64,000 nucleotides of DNA from positions 62,001 through 126,000 of the forward strand of contig NZ_AUEI01000007.1 in assembly GCF_000425905.1 (NCBI RefSeq), written 5' to 3'. The DNA is from Lactobacillus psittaci DSM 15354 (GTDB taxonomy: Bacteria; Bacillota; Bacilli; Lactobacillales; Lactobacillaceae). The stretch's first letter is position 1. Each line of letters starts with the position of its first letter. The notes below the pieces were generated by a model, which worked only from the letters and a program-made list of their open reading frames with translations, did no database searches and had not been told where the DNA came from. The translations under genes and the position numbers were made by a program. This document shows, piece by piece, positions 38,780 through 48,712 of this stretch.

Positions 38780-39496
38780 ATGAAGCCCGAAGCATTTATT
38801 AAAAAATTAGCTGACTTGGGTTATCAGTTAACTGATCAACAAGTTAAGCAATTCGACACTTATTATCATGACTTAATTAGCGTGAATGAACACGTAAATT
38901 TAACTAGAATTACTGAACTAGAAGAAGTTTATTTGAAGCACTTTTATGATAGCTTAACTGGATTTTTAGCTTATCCAGAACTATTTAAGGGCAAGATTTG
39001 CGATGTTGGTGCTGGCGCTGGTTTCCCATCAATTCCAATTAAAATTTTGGTACCAGATTTAGAAATTGCAATTGTTGATTCGCTCAATAAGCGATTGAAT
39101 TTTTTAGCAGATTTGACATCTAAACTTGGATTGACTGGCGTTGAACTTATTCATGGGCGTGCTGAGGATATTGGCCAAAATCCGCTTTATCGTGAAAAGT
39201 TCGATTTGGTTACTGCTAGAGCAGTCGCTAATATGGCTACTTTGAGTGAATATTGCTTGCCACTAGTAAAAATTAATGGTCATTTTTTAGCCTTGAAAGG
39301 TCCAAAAGCCGAAGCTGAATTGAAGGAAGCTAAAAAGGCAATTACCGTTTTAGGTGGGGCAATTAATTCAAGTCAAAGTTTAACTTTACCTGAGAGTAGT
39401 GAAGAGCGAACTTTATTGCTAGTAGATAAAATTAAATCCACACCTGCTAAATACCCACGGCAAGCTGGTACACCAAGCCGTAAGCCACTTCATTAG
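38780..39496 (+). CDS. rsmG: 16S rRNA (guanine-N7) methyltransferase
   Basis: RsmG (GidB) methylates G527 of 16S rRNA; its loss gives low-level streptomycin resistance. The SAM-binding motif [13 protein letters not shown] and the 238-residue length fit. ATG at 38780 follows ACGGAGGAAA and is preferred over an upstream in-frame ATG at 38690 that would add an unrelated stretch. It starts the conserved cluster with noc, parA and parB. Confidence 0.95.
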   Translation: MKPEAFIKKLADLGYQLTDQQVKQFDTYYHDLISVNEHVNLTRITELEEVYLKHFYDSLTGFLAYPELFKGKICDVGAGAGFPSIPIKILVPDLEIAIVDSLNKRLNFLADLTSKLGLTGVELIHGRAEDIGQNPLYREKFDLVTARAVANMATLSEYCLPLVKINGHFLALKGPKAEAELKEAKKAITVLGGAINSSQSLTLPESSEERTLLLVDKIKSTPAKYPRQAGTPSRKPLH

Positions 39497-39510
39497 GAAA
39501 GGAAATCATT

Positions 39511-40344
39511 ATGGCATTCTTTTTCTCTAAAAAAAATGAAATTCCAAAAGACAAGCAAATTCAAGATTTAGAATTAAGCAAAATTATTCCTAATCGTTAT
39601 CAACCTAGACATGAATTTAGTACTGCTTCAATTGAACAATTAGCTCAAACACTTGATTCTGAAGGCTTACTTCAGCCAATTGTTGTTCGCGAAAAGGGCG
39701 AGAATTTTGAAATTATCGCTGGTGAACGACGTTTTCGTGCAGCTAAAAGTTTAAATTGGAAGACAATCCCAGCTATTGTCCAAAATATGGATGATCAAAA
39801 GGCCGCAAGTTTAGCTTTAATTGAAAATTTGCAACGGGAAAACTTAAATCCAATTGATGAAGCTCATGCTTATGAAGATTTGATGGAGTTAAATGATTTA
39901 ACCCAAACAGCATTAGCAAAAGATATGGGAAAGTCTCAATCTTATATTGCTAACAAGTTGCGTTTATTAAAGTTAAATCCTGAAGTTCAATCTTATTTAG
40001 TTTCTGGTAATTTAACTGCTCGTCATGGTCGGGCAATGTTAGGGCTAAGTAGTGATTTACAAACTAAAGTTTTGCATGAAATTTTGAAAAACAAACTTAG
40101 TGTCAAAGAAACTGAAGCAATTGTGGCCGATCCTGAGGCATATTTCGCTGCAAAAGAGCAACCTAAAGCTAAAGAAAAAGAGAAGAAAAAAGTAGTTCAT
40201 AAAACTTCAGGAGACTTAAAAGTTCAAATTAACACTATTAAGCAAGCAATTAAACTAGCTAAAGATAGTGGAATTGAGGTAAAAGTCCATGAGGAAAACT
40301 CTGAAAAAGAGTATAAGGTAACGATTGAATTAAAGAGAAAGTAG
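39511..40344 (+). CDS. noc: Nucleoid occlusion protein Noc (ParB paralogue)
   Basis: The 277-residue ParB/Spo0J-like protein has the CTP-binding motif GERRFRAAKS, IENLQRENLNP, and a central helix-turn-helix (TQTALAKDMGKSQSYIANKL). The N-terminal MAFFFSKKN is amphipathic, like the membrane-targeting helix of Noc. Position between rsmG and parA is that of noc in Bacillus. Noc blocks division over the nucleoid. RBS GAAAGGAAA precedes the ATG. Confidence 0.9.
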   Translation: MAFFFSKKNEIPKDKQIQDLELSKIIPNRYQPRHEFSTASIEQLAQTLDSEGLLQPIVVREKGENFEIIAGERRFRAAKSLNWKTIPAIVQNMDDQKAASLALIENLQRENLNPIDEAHAYEDLMELNDLTQTALAKDMGKSQSYIANKLRLLKLNPEVQSYLVSGNLTARHGRAMLGLSSDLQTKVLHEILKNKLSVKETEAIVADPEAYFAAKEQPKAKEKEKKKVVHKTSGDLKVQINTIKQAIKLAKDSGIEVKVHEENSEKEYKVTIELKRK

Positions 40345-40355
40345 GATTACAGTTG

Positions 40356-41135
40356 ATGGTTGATATTATTTCAATAGCAAACCAAAAAGGTGGCGTTGGC
40401 AAAACAACCACGACCATCAATTTGGCTGCAAGTATAGCCAATAGAGGCTATCACGTCTTAATTATTGATATTGATCCACAAGGAAATGCCACAAGTGGGC
40501 TAGGGATTGAAAAATCAACAATTGATAAAGATATTTATAATGTATTAGTAGATGAAATTCCGTTAACAGAAACAATTCATCATACAGGTACTAAGAATTT
40601 GGATATTGCACCTGCTACGATTAACTTATCAGGTGCTGAAACCGAATTGATTAGTATGATGGCAAGAGAAACTCGACTAAAGTCTGCTCTTGATCAAGTA
40701 GCTAATGATTATGACTTTGCCTTTATTGATTGCCCACCTTCACTTGGACAACTTTCAATCAATGCTTTTACGGCCAGTGATTCAATTTTAATCCCAGTTC
40801 AAAGTGAATATTATGCCATGGAGGGGTTAAGTCAATTGCTTAACACCATTAGATTGGTTCAAAAACACTTTAATAAGGATTTGGCAGTTGAAGGTGTACT
40901 TTTGACAATGCTAGATGCGCGAACTAATTTAGGGGCTGAAGTAGTTAAGGAAGTTCAATCTTACTTCAGTGAAAAAGTTTATAAAACTATTATCCCTCGT
41001 TTAACTAAGTTAGCTGAAGCGCCAAGCTATGGCCAAGCTATTACAGAATATGATTCCAAATCTCGTGGAGCTAAGCTTTACGATGACCTAGCAAAAGAGG
41101 TGCTAAAAGCTCATGGTAAGAGACTCAAGAAATAA
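40356..41135 (+). CDS. parA: Chromosome partitioning ATPase ParA (Soj)
   Basis: The 259-residue ParA has the deviant Walker A KGGVGKTTTT, the motif DIDPQGNATSG and DCPPSLGQL. It works with ParB in origin segregation and modulates DnaA. ATG at 40356 or TTG at 40353 are both possible with GTAGGA upstream; ATG is given. The gene overlaps parB by 23 bases. Confidence 0.95.
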   Translation: MVDIISIANQKGGVGKTTTTINLAASIANRGYHVLIIDIDPQGNATSGLGIEKSTIDKDIYNVLVDEIPLTETIHHTGTKNLDIAPATINLSGAETELISMMARETRLKSALDQVANDYDFAFIDCPPSLGQLSINAFTASDSILIPVQSEYYAMEGLSQLLNTIRLVQKHFNKDLAVEGVLLTMLDARTNLGAEVVKEVQSYFSEKVYKTIIPRLTKLAEAPSYGQAITEYDSKSRGAKLYDDLAKEVLKAHGKRLKK

Positions 41136-42009
41136 CGAACCTAAGAGAAAAGGCGGTTTGGGCCGAGGAATTGAAGCTTTATTTGAAGATGCCCCCAAGC
41201 CAGAAGTAGAAGAAGTAGAAGAAATTGAAGAATTATCTTTAGCTGATATTCGTCCTAATCCTTATCAACCAAGAAAGAATTTTGATGATAAGAGTTTAAA
41301 GGAATTATCTGATTCTATTAAAGAAAATGGCGTTTTTCAACCAATCATTGTACGTAAAAGTGTAGCTGGTTACGAAATTATTGCTGGTGAAAGAAGATTT
41401 AGAGCTTCTAAATTAGCTAAGAAGAAGACTATTCCTGCAATCATTCGTGATTTTGATGAAGCACAGATGATGGAAGTTGCAGTACTTGAAAACTTGCAAC
41501 GTGAAGACTTATCACCACTTGAAGAAGCTCAAGCTTATGAAATGCTACAAAAGAATTTGGGCTTGACTCAAGCTGAAGTTTCAAAGCGAATGGGTAAATC
41601 TCGCCCATATATTGCCAACTACCTTCGGTTGTTAACTTTACCGCAAAAGGCTAAACGATTATTGCAACATGGCGAGCTTTCAATGGGACAAGCGAGAACT
41701 TTGTTAGGATTAAAGGATAAAGACCAAATTGATCCTTTGGCCAAAAAAGTTGTTAAGGAAGGAATCCCAGTTAGAAAACTTGAAGCCTTAGTTAGTGCAA
41801 TGAATGAAAAGGCTACAACTCAAGTTAAGCCTAAAAATAAGAAATCTGCATTTATTCGTGCTAGTGAACAAAGACTGGCTGATGTATTTGGCAGTAACGT
41901 TAACATTAGTGAAGGTAAGAAGGGTAAGGGTCATTTGTCAATTGACTTTGAATCAACTGAAGATTTGAATCGCATTTTACAAATTTTAGGGATTGATTTA
42001 GATGATTAA
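41113..42009 (+). CDS. parB: Chromosome partitioning protein ParB (Spo0J)
   Basis: The 298-residue ParB CTPase starts with the typical GGLGRGIEALF segment, then an acidic stretch, the NPYQPRKNF motif, GERRFRASK, ENLQREDLSP and the DNA-binding helix-turn-helix (TQAEVSKRMGKSRPYIANYL). It loads at parS near the origin. The ATG lies inside parA. The 3' end overlaps the DUF951 gene by eight bases. Confidence 0.95.
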   Translation: MVRDSRNNEPKRKGGLGRGIEALFEDAPKPEVEEVEEIEELSLADIRPNPYQPRKNFDDKSLKELSDSIKENGVFQPIIVRKSVAGYEIIAGERRFRASKLAKKKTIPAIIRDFDEAQMMEVAVLENLQREDLSPLEEAQAYEMLQKNLGLTQAEVSKRMGKSRPYIANYLRLLTLPQKAKRLLQHGELSMGQARTLLGLKDKDQIDPLAKKVVKEGIPVRKLEALVSAMNEKATTQVKPKNKKSAFIRASEQRLADVFGSNVNISEGKKGKGHLSIDFESTEDLNRILQILGIDLDD

Positions 42010-42259
42010 TAAAATTGACTACCAACTGGCTGATACTGTTTTGATGAAAAAGCCACATGCCTGTCAGAAAAACAATTGGGAAATCTTGCGTTTAGGTGCA
42101 GATATTAGGCTTAAATGTATGGGGTGTGGTCATATCTTGATGATGCCACGAAATGACTTTAACAAGCGCATCAAAAAAGTTCTTACCAAAGCTAATGATC
42201 CAGTAAATGCTAAGCTGGAATATTATTTACCTAAAGATAAAATAGTTAAACCAAAGTAA
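42002..42259 (+). CDS. DUF951 family small protein
   Basis: This 85-residue basic protein has a conserved core NNWEILRLGADIRLKCMGCG followed by PRNDFNKRIK, with Cys residues in CQKN and CMGC that could bind zinc. The family is found next to parB in many Firmicutes (YyaB/YyzM-like); function unknown. It is translationally coupled to parB and lies 25 bases before ychF. Confidence 0.88.
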   Translation: MINKIDYQLADTVLMKKPHACQKNNWEILRLGADIRLKCMGCGHILMMPRNDFNKRIKKVLTKANDPVNAKLEYYLPKDKIVKPK

Positions 42260-42284
42260 AAATAAGAGAAAGAGTGAAGTAATA

Positions 42285-43385
42285 ATGTCATTAACTGCCG
42301 GAATTGTTGGATTACCAAATGTTGGGAAATCTACTTTATTTAACGCGATTACTAAAGCTGGAGCTGAAATGGCTAATTATCCATTTGCTACCATCGAACC
42401 AAATGTAGGAATGGTCGAAGTACCAGATGCTCGTTTGGCAAGAATTGATGAATTAATCCCTGCCAAGAAAGTAGTTCACACTACTTTTGAATTTACTGAT
42501 ATTGCAGGTTTGGTTAAGGGTGCATCAAAGGGTGAAGGTCTTGGTAACAAGTTCCTTGAAAACATTCGTCAAACTGATGCAATCATTCACGTTGTTCGTT
42601 CATTTGATGATGACAACATTACCTCAGTTACTGGTAAGGTTGACCCTGAAGAAGATATCAACACCATTAACTTGGAATTAACCATTGCCGATTTGGATGC
42701 AGTTAACCGCAGAATGGGCAAAGTTGAAAAGTTAGTTAAAGGTAACGATAAGGACGCTAAGGCAGAACTTGCAGTACTTGAAAAGATTAAGCCAGTTCTT
42801 GAAGAAGGAAAAGCTGTAAGAAGTATTGACTTTAATGATGATGAAAAGAAGATTGTTAAGGGCTTATTCTTATTAACTTCAAAACCTGTTATTTATGTTG
42901 CTAATATTGCTGAAGAATCAATGGCTGATCCAGATAGCGATAAGTACTACCAAATCGTTAAAAAGCATGCTGAAAGTGAACATGCTGGTGCAATTGCAAT
43001 TAGTGCAGCTACTGAAGAAGAAATCGCAGGACTTGATGATGATGAAAAGCAAGAATTCTTAGAAGCTGAAGGCGTAACTGAATCAGGCTTGGACCGTTTG
43101 ATTAAAGCAGCTTACCACTTATTAGGACTTAGAACTTTCTTTACTGCAGGTGGTGCTGAAACTCGTGCTTGGACTTTCCGTGAAGGAATGAAGGCTCCTC
43201 AAGTTGCCGGAATTATTCACTCAGATTTTGAACGTGGCTTTATTCGAGCAGAAGTTGTTTCATATGATGATTTAGATAAGTACGAAACAATGCAAAAGGT
43301 AAAGGAAGCTGGTCGTTTACGTCTTGAAGGTAAGGACTACTTGGTTCAAGATGGTGACATTATCGAATTTAGATTTAATGTCTAA
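42285..43385 (+). CDS. ychF: Ribosome-binding ATPase YchF
   Basis: The 366-residue Obg-family protein has the P-loop GLPNVGKST near residue 8, [16 protein letters not shown] and a C-terminal TGS domain. YchF prefers ATP to GTP, binds ribosomes and affects oxidative stress. RBS AGAAAGAG precedes the ATG. It is in the par operon, upstream of a DUF1129 gene. Confidence 0.96.
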   Translation: MSLTAGIVGLPNVGKSTLFNAITKAGAEMANYPFATIEPNVGMVEVPDARLARIDELIPAKKVVHTTFEFTDIAGLVKGASKGEGLGNKFLENIRQTDAIIHVVRSFDDDNITSVTGKVDPEEDINTINLELTIADLDAVNRRMGKVEKLVKGNDKDAKAELAVLEKIKPVLEEGKAVRSIDFNDDEKKIVKGLFLLTSKPVIYVANIAEESMADPDSDKYYQIVKKHAESEHAGAIAISAATEEEIAGLDDDEKQEFLEAEGVTESGLDRLIKAAYHLLGLRTFFTAGGAETRAWTFREGMKAPQVAGIIHSDFERGFIRAEVVSYDDLDKYETMQKVKEAGRLRLEGKDYLVQDGDIIEFRFNV

Positions 43386-43396
43386 AGGAGAGCTCA

Positions 43397-44155
43397 ATGG
43401 ATACAAAAGAAAAGAATTTAAAAAATAGCGCTAAGCAGGCTGAAAATCTGCAAAAAGAAGAAAAGCTTGCTAATTTGACTTCTGAAAGTCCAGCAAAATT
43501 ACGTCAAAATCTTTCGAACAAAAATAGTGATTATATTTTCAGACTTGAAAAAGCACTAATACAAGGTGGAAAGACTGAACAAGAAGCACAAACTGAAACT
43601 GACAAGTTATTAGTGGAAATTATTAGTGCGCAAAAGCAAGGGGTTCCAGCAAGTACCCTTTACCAAAAGTCACCAGTTTTAAAAGCAGACGAGATTTTAC
43701 ACCCAGTAGTAAAGCCTAAAGAACCTGAATTTTGGCAAAAAGCAGTAGATAATGGATTATTATATTTTGCTATCTTTGCTGGGATGGTTGCAATTATGGG
43801 CTTAAGTTCTCCTAAGACGCAAAATTCACAATTAGGAATTTTCACCTTAATAGGTATTTCAGTTGTCTTTGGCTATGTAATGACAGCACTTAATGAAGAA
43901 GTGATTCAAAGTCGTTTACGTGATAGAAAACTTGGCTGGGGCAAGATGATATTTATGCTAATTGGTACAGTTGCTTTAATTTTTGTGGTAATTAGTATCT
44001 TTACTTTGAAAGCAGTACAACCAATTAATCCTGTTTTACCAGTAGCAGTAAACTTGATTTTAGCGATTCTAGCATTTGGTGGTAGATACTTTTTTAGAAA
44101 GCATTATCACATTACTAGCTCAGTTCTTTATCCACAAGGTACTAACAACAAGTAG
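43397..44155 (+). CDS. DUF1129 family membrane protein
   Basis: The 252-residue protein has a charged soluble N-terminal half (about 1-115, Lys/Glu/Gln-rich, likely helical) and four hydrophobic segments after residue 120. This is the layout of DUF1129, often found after ychF in lactobacilli. Function unknown. It starts 11 bases after ychF with AAAGGAGAG, so it ends the par operon. Confidence 0.85.
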   Translation: MDTKEKNLKNSAKQAENLQKEEKLANLTSESPAKLRQNLSNKNSDYIFRLEKALIQGGKTEQEAQTETDKLLVEIISAQKQGVPASTLYQKSPVLKADEILHPVVKPKEPEFWQKAVDNGLLYFAIFAGMVAIMGLSSPKTQNSQLGIFTLIGISVVFGYVMTALNEEVIQSRLRDRKLGWGKMIFMLIGTVALIFVVISIFTLKAVQPINPVLPVAVNLILAILAFGGRYFFRKHYHITSSVLYPQGTNNK

Positions 44156-44167
44156 AATGCTAACTGT

Positions 44168-44196
44168 TTGACATTAATTAAAATAAAGGATATTCT
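44168..44196 (+). promoter_or_regulatory. Strong promoter upstream of a leader and terminator
   Basis: A perfect TTGACA (44168-44173) is followed after 17 bases by TATTCT (44191-44196). Transcription would start near 44203, well before the terminator at 44261-44290 and the ABC exporter genes. Confidence 0.65.
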
Positions 44197-44229
44197 GTTA
44201 GCAAAGTAAATAGTGTGTATTTGAAAAAT

Positions 44230-44262
44230 ATGTTTATTTTTCTTATTAAGCGGATATTTTAG
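44230..44262 (+). CDS. Possible leader peptide MFIFLIKRIF
   Basis: A ten-codon ORF starts with ATG at 44230 (or TTG at 44221, giving 13 codons) and ends in TAG whose last two bases lie in the 5' arm of the terminator. It includes CGG and ATA codons, which are uncommon in neighbouring genes by eye. No good ribosome binding site is seen. A stalled ribosome here would cover the terminator arm, as in ribosome-mediated attenuation. Confidence 0.35.
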   Translation: MFIFLIKRIF

Positions 44263-44290
44263 AAAGAAGGCTTCAATGCCTTCTTTCTTT
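44261..44290 (+). terminator. Terminator or attenuator upstream of the ABC exporter
   Basis: AGAAAGAAGGC and GCCTTCTTTCT pair over 11 bases with loop TTCAAT and end in TT. It could end the par operon or attenuate the exporter genes transcribed from the promoter at 44168. Confidence 0.8.
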
Positions 44291-44363
44291 AGTTTAAAGT
44301 TAAAAAGTATACCGTAGTACATATATTTATATATAAAAAATTATATTGAAAAGAGGATTAGAT

Positions 44364-46091
44364 ATGATTAAGACATTGATGAAGTCAATTCGCCAATATC
44401 GTAAAGAGTCAATTCTTTCTCCGATATTTGTATCTGTTGAAGTTTTCATCGAAATGTTTATTCCATATATAATGTCATGGTTAATTGATGATGGCATTAT
44501 GAAAGGGAATACTTCATTAATAACTAAATTAGGGCTATTTTTATTATTAATGGCTTTTATTTCATTAATGTTTGGGATTGGTGCAAGTTACTTTTCAGCT
44601 AAAGCAGCAGCGGGTTTTGCGGCAAATTTACGAAAAGATATGTTTTTCAACACCCAAAATTTCTCTTTTGAAAATATAGATAAATTTTCAAGCTCAAGTT
44701 TAGTAACTCGTTTGACAACAGATATTAATAACATTCAATTGGCATATCAGATGTTAATTAGAATTGCTGTTAGAGCACCACTTATGTTGATTGTTTCAAT
44801 TGTCATGGCCTTTGTTGTCAATGCCAAACTTGCAATTCAATTTGTAATTATGGCACCAATTATGGCTATTTTATTAGCCTTAATTATTAAGAATGCCTTT
44901 CCATTCTTCCCCAAGATTTTTAAAAACTATGATAAGTTGAATCAAACTGTTCGTGAAAATGTGCGTGGGATTAGGGAAGTTAAGACTTATGTGCATGAAC
45001 AAGAACAAATTGATAAATTTTCTAAATCATCAAATATGATTTATAAGCTATTTTCTGGTGCACAAAAGATTATTGCATTGAATGCCCCAGTTATGATGTT
45101 GCTATTGAATGGCTCAATGCTACTTCTTTCATGGTTTGGTGCTAAGTTAATTGTAGGTCATGAAATGCAAACTGGTCAGCTAGTGTCAATGTTTTCATAT
45201 TCTAATTCAGTGCTCTTTAGTTTAATGATTTTGTCTATGATTTTTACCCAATTAACAATTTCACAAGCTAGTGGTAAGAGAATTACTGAAGTAATTAATG
45301 AACAATCTACTATCACCCAGCCAGCTAAGCATCCAGTAACTGACTTAAACAATGGTGATATTGTCTTTGATCATGCTAACTTTAAATATGAAAAAGATAG
45401 TGATGTTTTAGCCTTATCTGATATTAATTTACATATTCATTCAGGTGAGACAATTGGGATTATTGGAGAAACCGGTTCTTCAAAATCTACTTTAGTAGCG
45501 ATGATTCCACGACTTTATGATGTCTCTGGTGGTGCTGTAAGAGTTGCTGGTCACAACGTTCGTTCATATGATTTAAAGACCTTGCGTGATAATGTGGCCA
45601 TGGTTTTACAAAACAATGTTTTATTCTCTGGCACTATCAAAGATAACTTAAGATGGGGTAATGAAAATGCGAGTGATGAAGAAATTATTGCCGCAGCTAA
45701 GGTTGCCCATGCAGATGGGTTTATCAACGAATTTCCAGATGGCTACGATACTATGATTGAACAAGGTGGTAACAACGTCTCTGGTGGTCAAAAGCAAAGA
45801 ATTACAATTGCGCGTGCCTTATTAAAGAAGCCAAAGATCTTAATTTTGGATGATTCGACTTCAGCTGTTGATACTAAAACTGAAAAAGAAATTCGCTTAG
45901 CTTTGAAGCGCGATATGCCAAATACTACTAAGATTATCATTTCGCAAAGAATTGTTTCAATTAAAGATGCTGATCGAATTATTGTGATGAATCATGGGCG
46001 AATCGAAGATATCGGCACTCACGACGAACTTATTGAACGTAACGATTTATATAGTTCACTTAACAAGTATCAATCTGAAAAAGAAAAGTAG
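44364..46091 (+). CDS. Heterodimeric ABC exporter, subunit with degenerate ATP site
   Basis: The 575-residue half-transporter has a six-helix membrane domain followed by an ATPase domain. Walker A is GETGSSKST and the signature NVSGGQKQR is canonical. After Walker B, however, ILDDSTSAVD has Asp where the catalytic Glu is expected, and the switch His is Gln (ISQRI). This is the non-catalytic-site subunit of BmrCD/LmrCD/TM287-288 type exporters. ATG at 44364 follows AAGAGGA. The partner follows eight bases after the stop. Confidence 0.92.
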   Translation: MIKTLMKSIRQYRKESILSPIFVSVEVFIEMFIPYIMSWLIDDGIMKGNTSLITKLGLFLLLMAFISLMFGIGASYFSAKAAAGFAANLRKDMFFNTQNFSFENIDKFSSSSLVTRLTTDINNIQLAYQMLIRIAVRAPLMLIVSIVMAFVVNAKLAIQFVIMAPIMAILLALIIKNAFPFFPKIFKNYDKLNQTVRENVRGIREVKTYVHEQEQIDKFSKSSNMIYKLFSGAQKIIALNAPVMMLLLNGSMLLLSWFGAKLIVGHEMQTGQLVSMFSYSNSVLFSLMILSMIFTQLTISQASGKRITEVINEQSTITQPAKHPVTDLNNGDIVFDHANFKYEKDSDVLALSDINLHIHSGETIGIIGETGSSKSTLVAMIPRLYDVSGGAVRVAGHNVRSYDLKTLRDNVAMVLQNNVLFSGTIKDNLRWGNENASDEEIIAAAKVAHADGFINEFPDGYDTMIEQGGNNVSGGQKQRITIARALLKKPKILILDDSTSAVDTKTEKEIRLALKRDMPNTTKIIISQRIVSIKDADRIIVMNHGRIEDIGTHDELIERNDLYSSLNKYQSEKEK

Positions 46092-46099
46092 GTGAGTAG

Positions 46100-47920
46100 A
46101 TGAAAAAACAAAATCAAAAGCATACATTTTGGAGATTACTTAAGTATATTGTAAAAACTGGACCGGTAGCTTTTCCATTGGCAATTATTGGGATTATTGT
46201 CAGTGCCTTTAGTACAGTTTATGGTTCATTATTTATTCAACAATTAATTGATAAATATATTACGCCTTTACTTAAGCAGACTAATCCTAATTTCACTCCT
46301 TTATTTAATGCGCTTGGCTTCTTGGCCTTAGTTTACTTAATTGGGGTAGTTACAACGTATCTCTACACTTTATTGATGATGGTATTAGCACAAAAAGTGC
46401 AAAAGAGTATCAGAGATAAGATGTTTAAGCATATGCAATATCTACCAATTGCATATTTTGATCAAAATGAATATGGCGACATTATGTCTCGCTATACTAA
46501 TGATATTGATACCTTGATGCAGATGATTTCACAGTCAATACCTCAATTTGTGAGTTCAACTTTGACTATTGTTTTCGTATTAGGTTCAATGTTAGTTTTA
46601 AGTTGGCAATTAACGATTTTGACTTTGATTATCTTTTTATTATCAGTTGGTATTGTTCGCTACTTAACCAAAAAATCTGGCTATTATTTTAAGTTGCAAC
46701 AAGAAAAATTAGGTGCAATGAATGGTTATAATGAGGAAATGCTCAGCGGGTTAAAGGTAATTAAGGTCTTTAGTCATGAACCATACGTTAAGAACGATTT
46801 TGATAAATACAATGATGAATTGCGTCAAGCATCTGGTTTGGCCAATGTTTATGCGACAGTGCTCTTCCCAATTATGGGTAATGTTGGAAATATCTCATAC
46901 GTTTTAATTGCTCTAATTGGTGGATTAGGTGCAATTAATGGCTTTTTCCCATTAACTTTAGGTGCGATTGCTTCATTCCTACAACTATCACGTTCATTCA
47001 GTATGCCAATTGCTCAAATTTCACAACAATTAAACTCAATTGTAATGGCCATGGCTGGTGCTAACCGAATTTTCAATGTGCTTGATAAAACAGCTGAAGT
47101 TGATGCAGGCACAGTTACTATTACTCATAAAGTTGGTGTCAAAAATGCTTGGAACTGGCGCAAGGCAAATAATGAATTAGTTCCAGTTAAGGGCCATATC
47201 AAGTTTGATCATGTTGATTTTGGCTATGTTCCAAATAAACAAATTCTTTATGATATTAACATTGATGCTAAACCTGGTATGAAAGTTGCCTTAGTTGGTG
47301 AAACCGGTGCTGGTAAAACTACTATTTCTAATATGATTAATCGTTTTTATGAAATAAATAGTGGTAGTATTACCTACGATGGTATCGATGTTAAAGATAT
47401 CAAGAAAGATGATTTGCGTAAGTCCGTTGCAATTGTTTTGCAGGATACGCACATGTTTACTGGGACAATCATGGATAATATTCGCTTTGGTAATCCAGAT
47501 GCTAGTGACGATGAAGTCTACCAAGCAGCGCGACTTGCTCATGCTGATGAATTTATTCATGAGCTTGATAATGGCTATCAAACGGTAATTGATGGCTCAG
47601 GTGGTGACTTATCACAAGGACAAATGCAGTTATTATCAATTGCGAGAGCGATGATTGCTGATCGGCCAGTGATGATTTTGGATGAAGCTACTTCAAGTAT
47701 CGATACAAGAACTGAAAGAATTATCCAAAAAGGTATGGATAATTTGTTAGCTGGTAGAACTAGCTTTGTGATAGCGCACCGTTTATCTACGATTGTTAAC
47801 TCTGATTTGATTTGTGTTCTTGATCACGGACATATTATCGAAAAAGGGTCTCATGAAGAATTATTAGCTAAAAAAGGTTACTATTACGAGTTATACACTG
47901 GTAAAAAGGAAATCGAATAA
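46100..47920 (+). CDS. Heterodimeric ABC exporter, catalytic subunit
   Basis: The 606-residue half-transporter has Walker A GETGAGKTT, Walker B MILDEATSSID with the catalytic Glu, and the switch His in IAHRL. Its own signature is the variant LSQGQMQ, which would face the degenerate site of the partner. Together the two genes encode a BmrCD/LmrCD-like multidrug or peptide exporter. A two-component system follows. It ends in a perfect palindromic terminator. Confidence 0.93.
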   Translation: MKKQNQKHTFWRLLKYIVKTGPVAFPLAIIGIIVSAFSTVYGSLFIQQLIDKYITPLLKQTNPNFTPLFNALGFLALVYLIGVVTTYLYTLLMMVLAQKVQKSIRDKMFKHMQYLPIAYFDQNEYGDIMSRYTNDIDTLMQMISQSIPQFVSSTLTIVFVLGSMLVLSWQLTILTLIIFLLSVGIVRYLTKKSGYYFKLQQEKLGAMNGYNEEMLSGLKVIKVFSHEPYVKNDFDKYNDELRQASGLANVYATVLFPIMGNVGNISYVLIALIGGLGAINGFFPLTLGAIASFLQLSRSFSMPIAQISQQLNSIVMAMAGANRIFNVLDKTAEVDAGTVTITHKVGVKNAWNWRKANNELVPVKGHIKFDHVDFGYVPNKQILYDINIDAKPGMKVALVGETGAGKTTISNMINRFYEINSGSITYDGIDVKDIKKDDLRKSVAIVLQDTHMFTGTIMDNIRFGNPDASDDEVYQAARLAHADEFIHELDNGYQTVIDGSGGDLSQGQMQLLSIARAMIADRPVMILDEATSSIDTRTERIIQKGMDNLLAGRTSFVIAHRLSTIVNSDLICVLDHGHIIEKGSHEELLAKKGYYYELYTGKKEIE

Positions 47921-47933
47921 TCTTAAGAATATG

Positions 47934-47963
47934 AAAAGAGCATGCAATATTGCATGCTCTTTT
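47934..47963. terminator. Palindromic terminator after the ABC exporter genes
   Basis: AAAAGAGCATGCAAT and ATTGCATGCTCTTTT form a perfect 30-base palindrome ending in TTTT. Confidence 0.88.
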
Positions 47964-48022
47964 ATTTAGATTTTGTACAATATAGTATAAGATTATTAGA
48001 ACTCAAAAAGAGGGGTATAACT

Positions 48023-48712
48023 ATGAAAATTATAGTCGTTGATGATGATAAAGAAATCGTAGAACTCTTAAGTATTTATCTCAAAAATGAAGGTTATGAA
48101 CCTATTGCCGCATACAGTGGTAAGGAAGCTTTAACTAAGATTGCTACTACCCCTGATATTGGCTTGATGATTTTAGATATTATGATGCCAGGGATGACTG
48201 GAATTGAAGTTATTAAGGAATTGCGGCGTGACTCTGATATTCCAATCATTGTTGTTTCGGCTAAGACTGGTGACATGGATAAAATTCAAGGCTTAATTAC
48301 TGGTGCTGATGACTATGTCGTAAAACCATTTAACCCGCTTGAAGTAATGGCACGGGTACGTTCACTTTTGCGTCGAAGTGAAAAGAAAGTTACTAGTGAC
48401 AAGCCAGATATTTTAGAAATAGGACCATTAGTAATTAACAAAGATTCACATGAAGTCAAAACAATTGCTGGTGCCGATATTCAATTAACAGCTTTAGAAT
48501 TTGGAATTTTATATCTTTTAGCCAGTCATCCTAATCGAGTTTTTAGCGCTGATGAAATTTTTGAAAGAGTGTGGCAACAAGAATCTGTTGTTTCAGCTAA
48601 GACGGTTATGGTTCACGTTTCTCACTTACGTGATAAAATTCAAAAAGCTACTGACGGGGAAGAAGTTATTCAAACTGTTTGGGGCGTAGGATACAAGGTA
48701 GAGGCGCAATAA
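48023..48712 (+). CDS. Response regulator, OmpR/PhoB family
   Basis: The 229-residue regulator has a receiver domain (acidic pocket VDDD at 6-9, phosphorylated Asp52 in LDIMMPG, Lys in VKPF) and a C-terminal winged-helix DNA-binding domain with VWGVGYK at the end. ATG at 48023 follows AGAGGGG; an upstream in-frame start at 47942 lies in the terminator and is rejected. The stop overlaps the kinase ATG. It sits after the ABC exporter genes, which it may control. Confidence 0.93.
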   Translation: MKIIVVDDDKEIVELLSIYLKNEGYEPIAAYSGKEALTKIATTPDIGLMILDIMMPGMTGIEVIKELRRDSDIPIIVVSAKTGDMDKIQGLITGADDYVVKPFNPLEVMARVRSLLRRSEKKVTSDKPDILEIGPLVINKDSHEVKTIAGADIQLTALEFGILYLLASHPNRVFSADEIFERVWQQESVVSAKTVMVHVSHLRDKIQKATDGEEVIQTVWGVGYKVEAQ

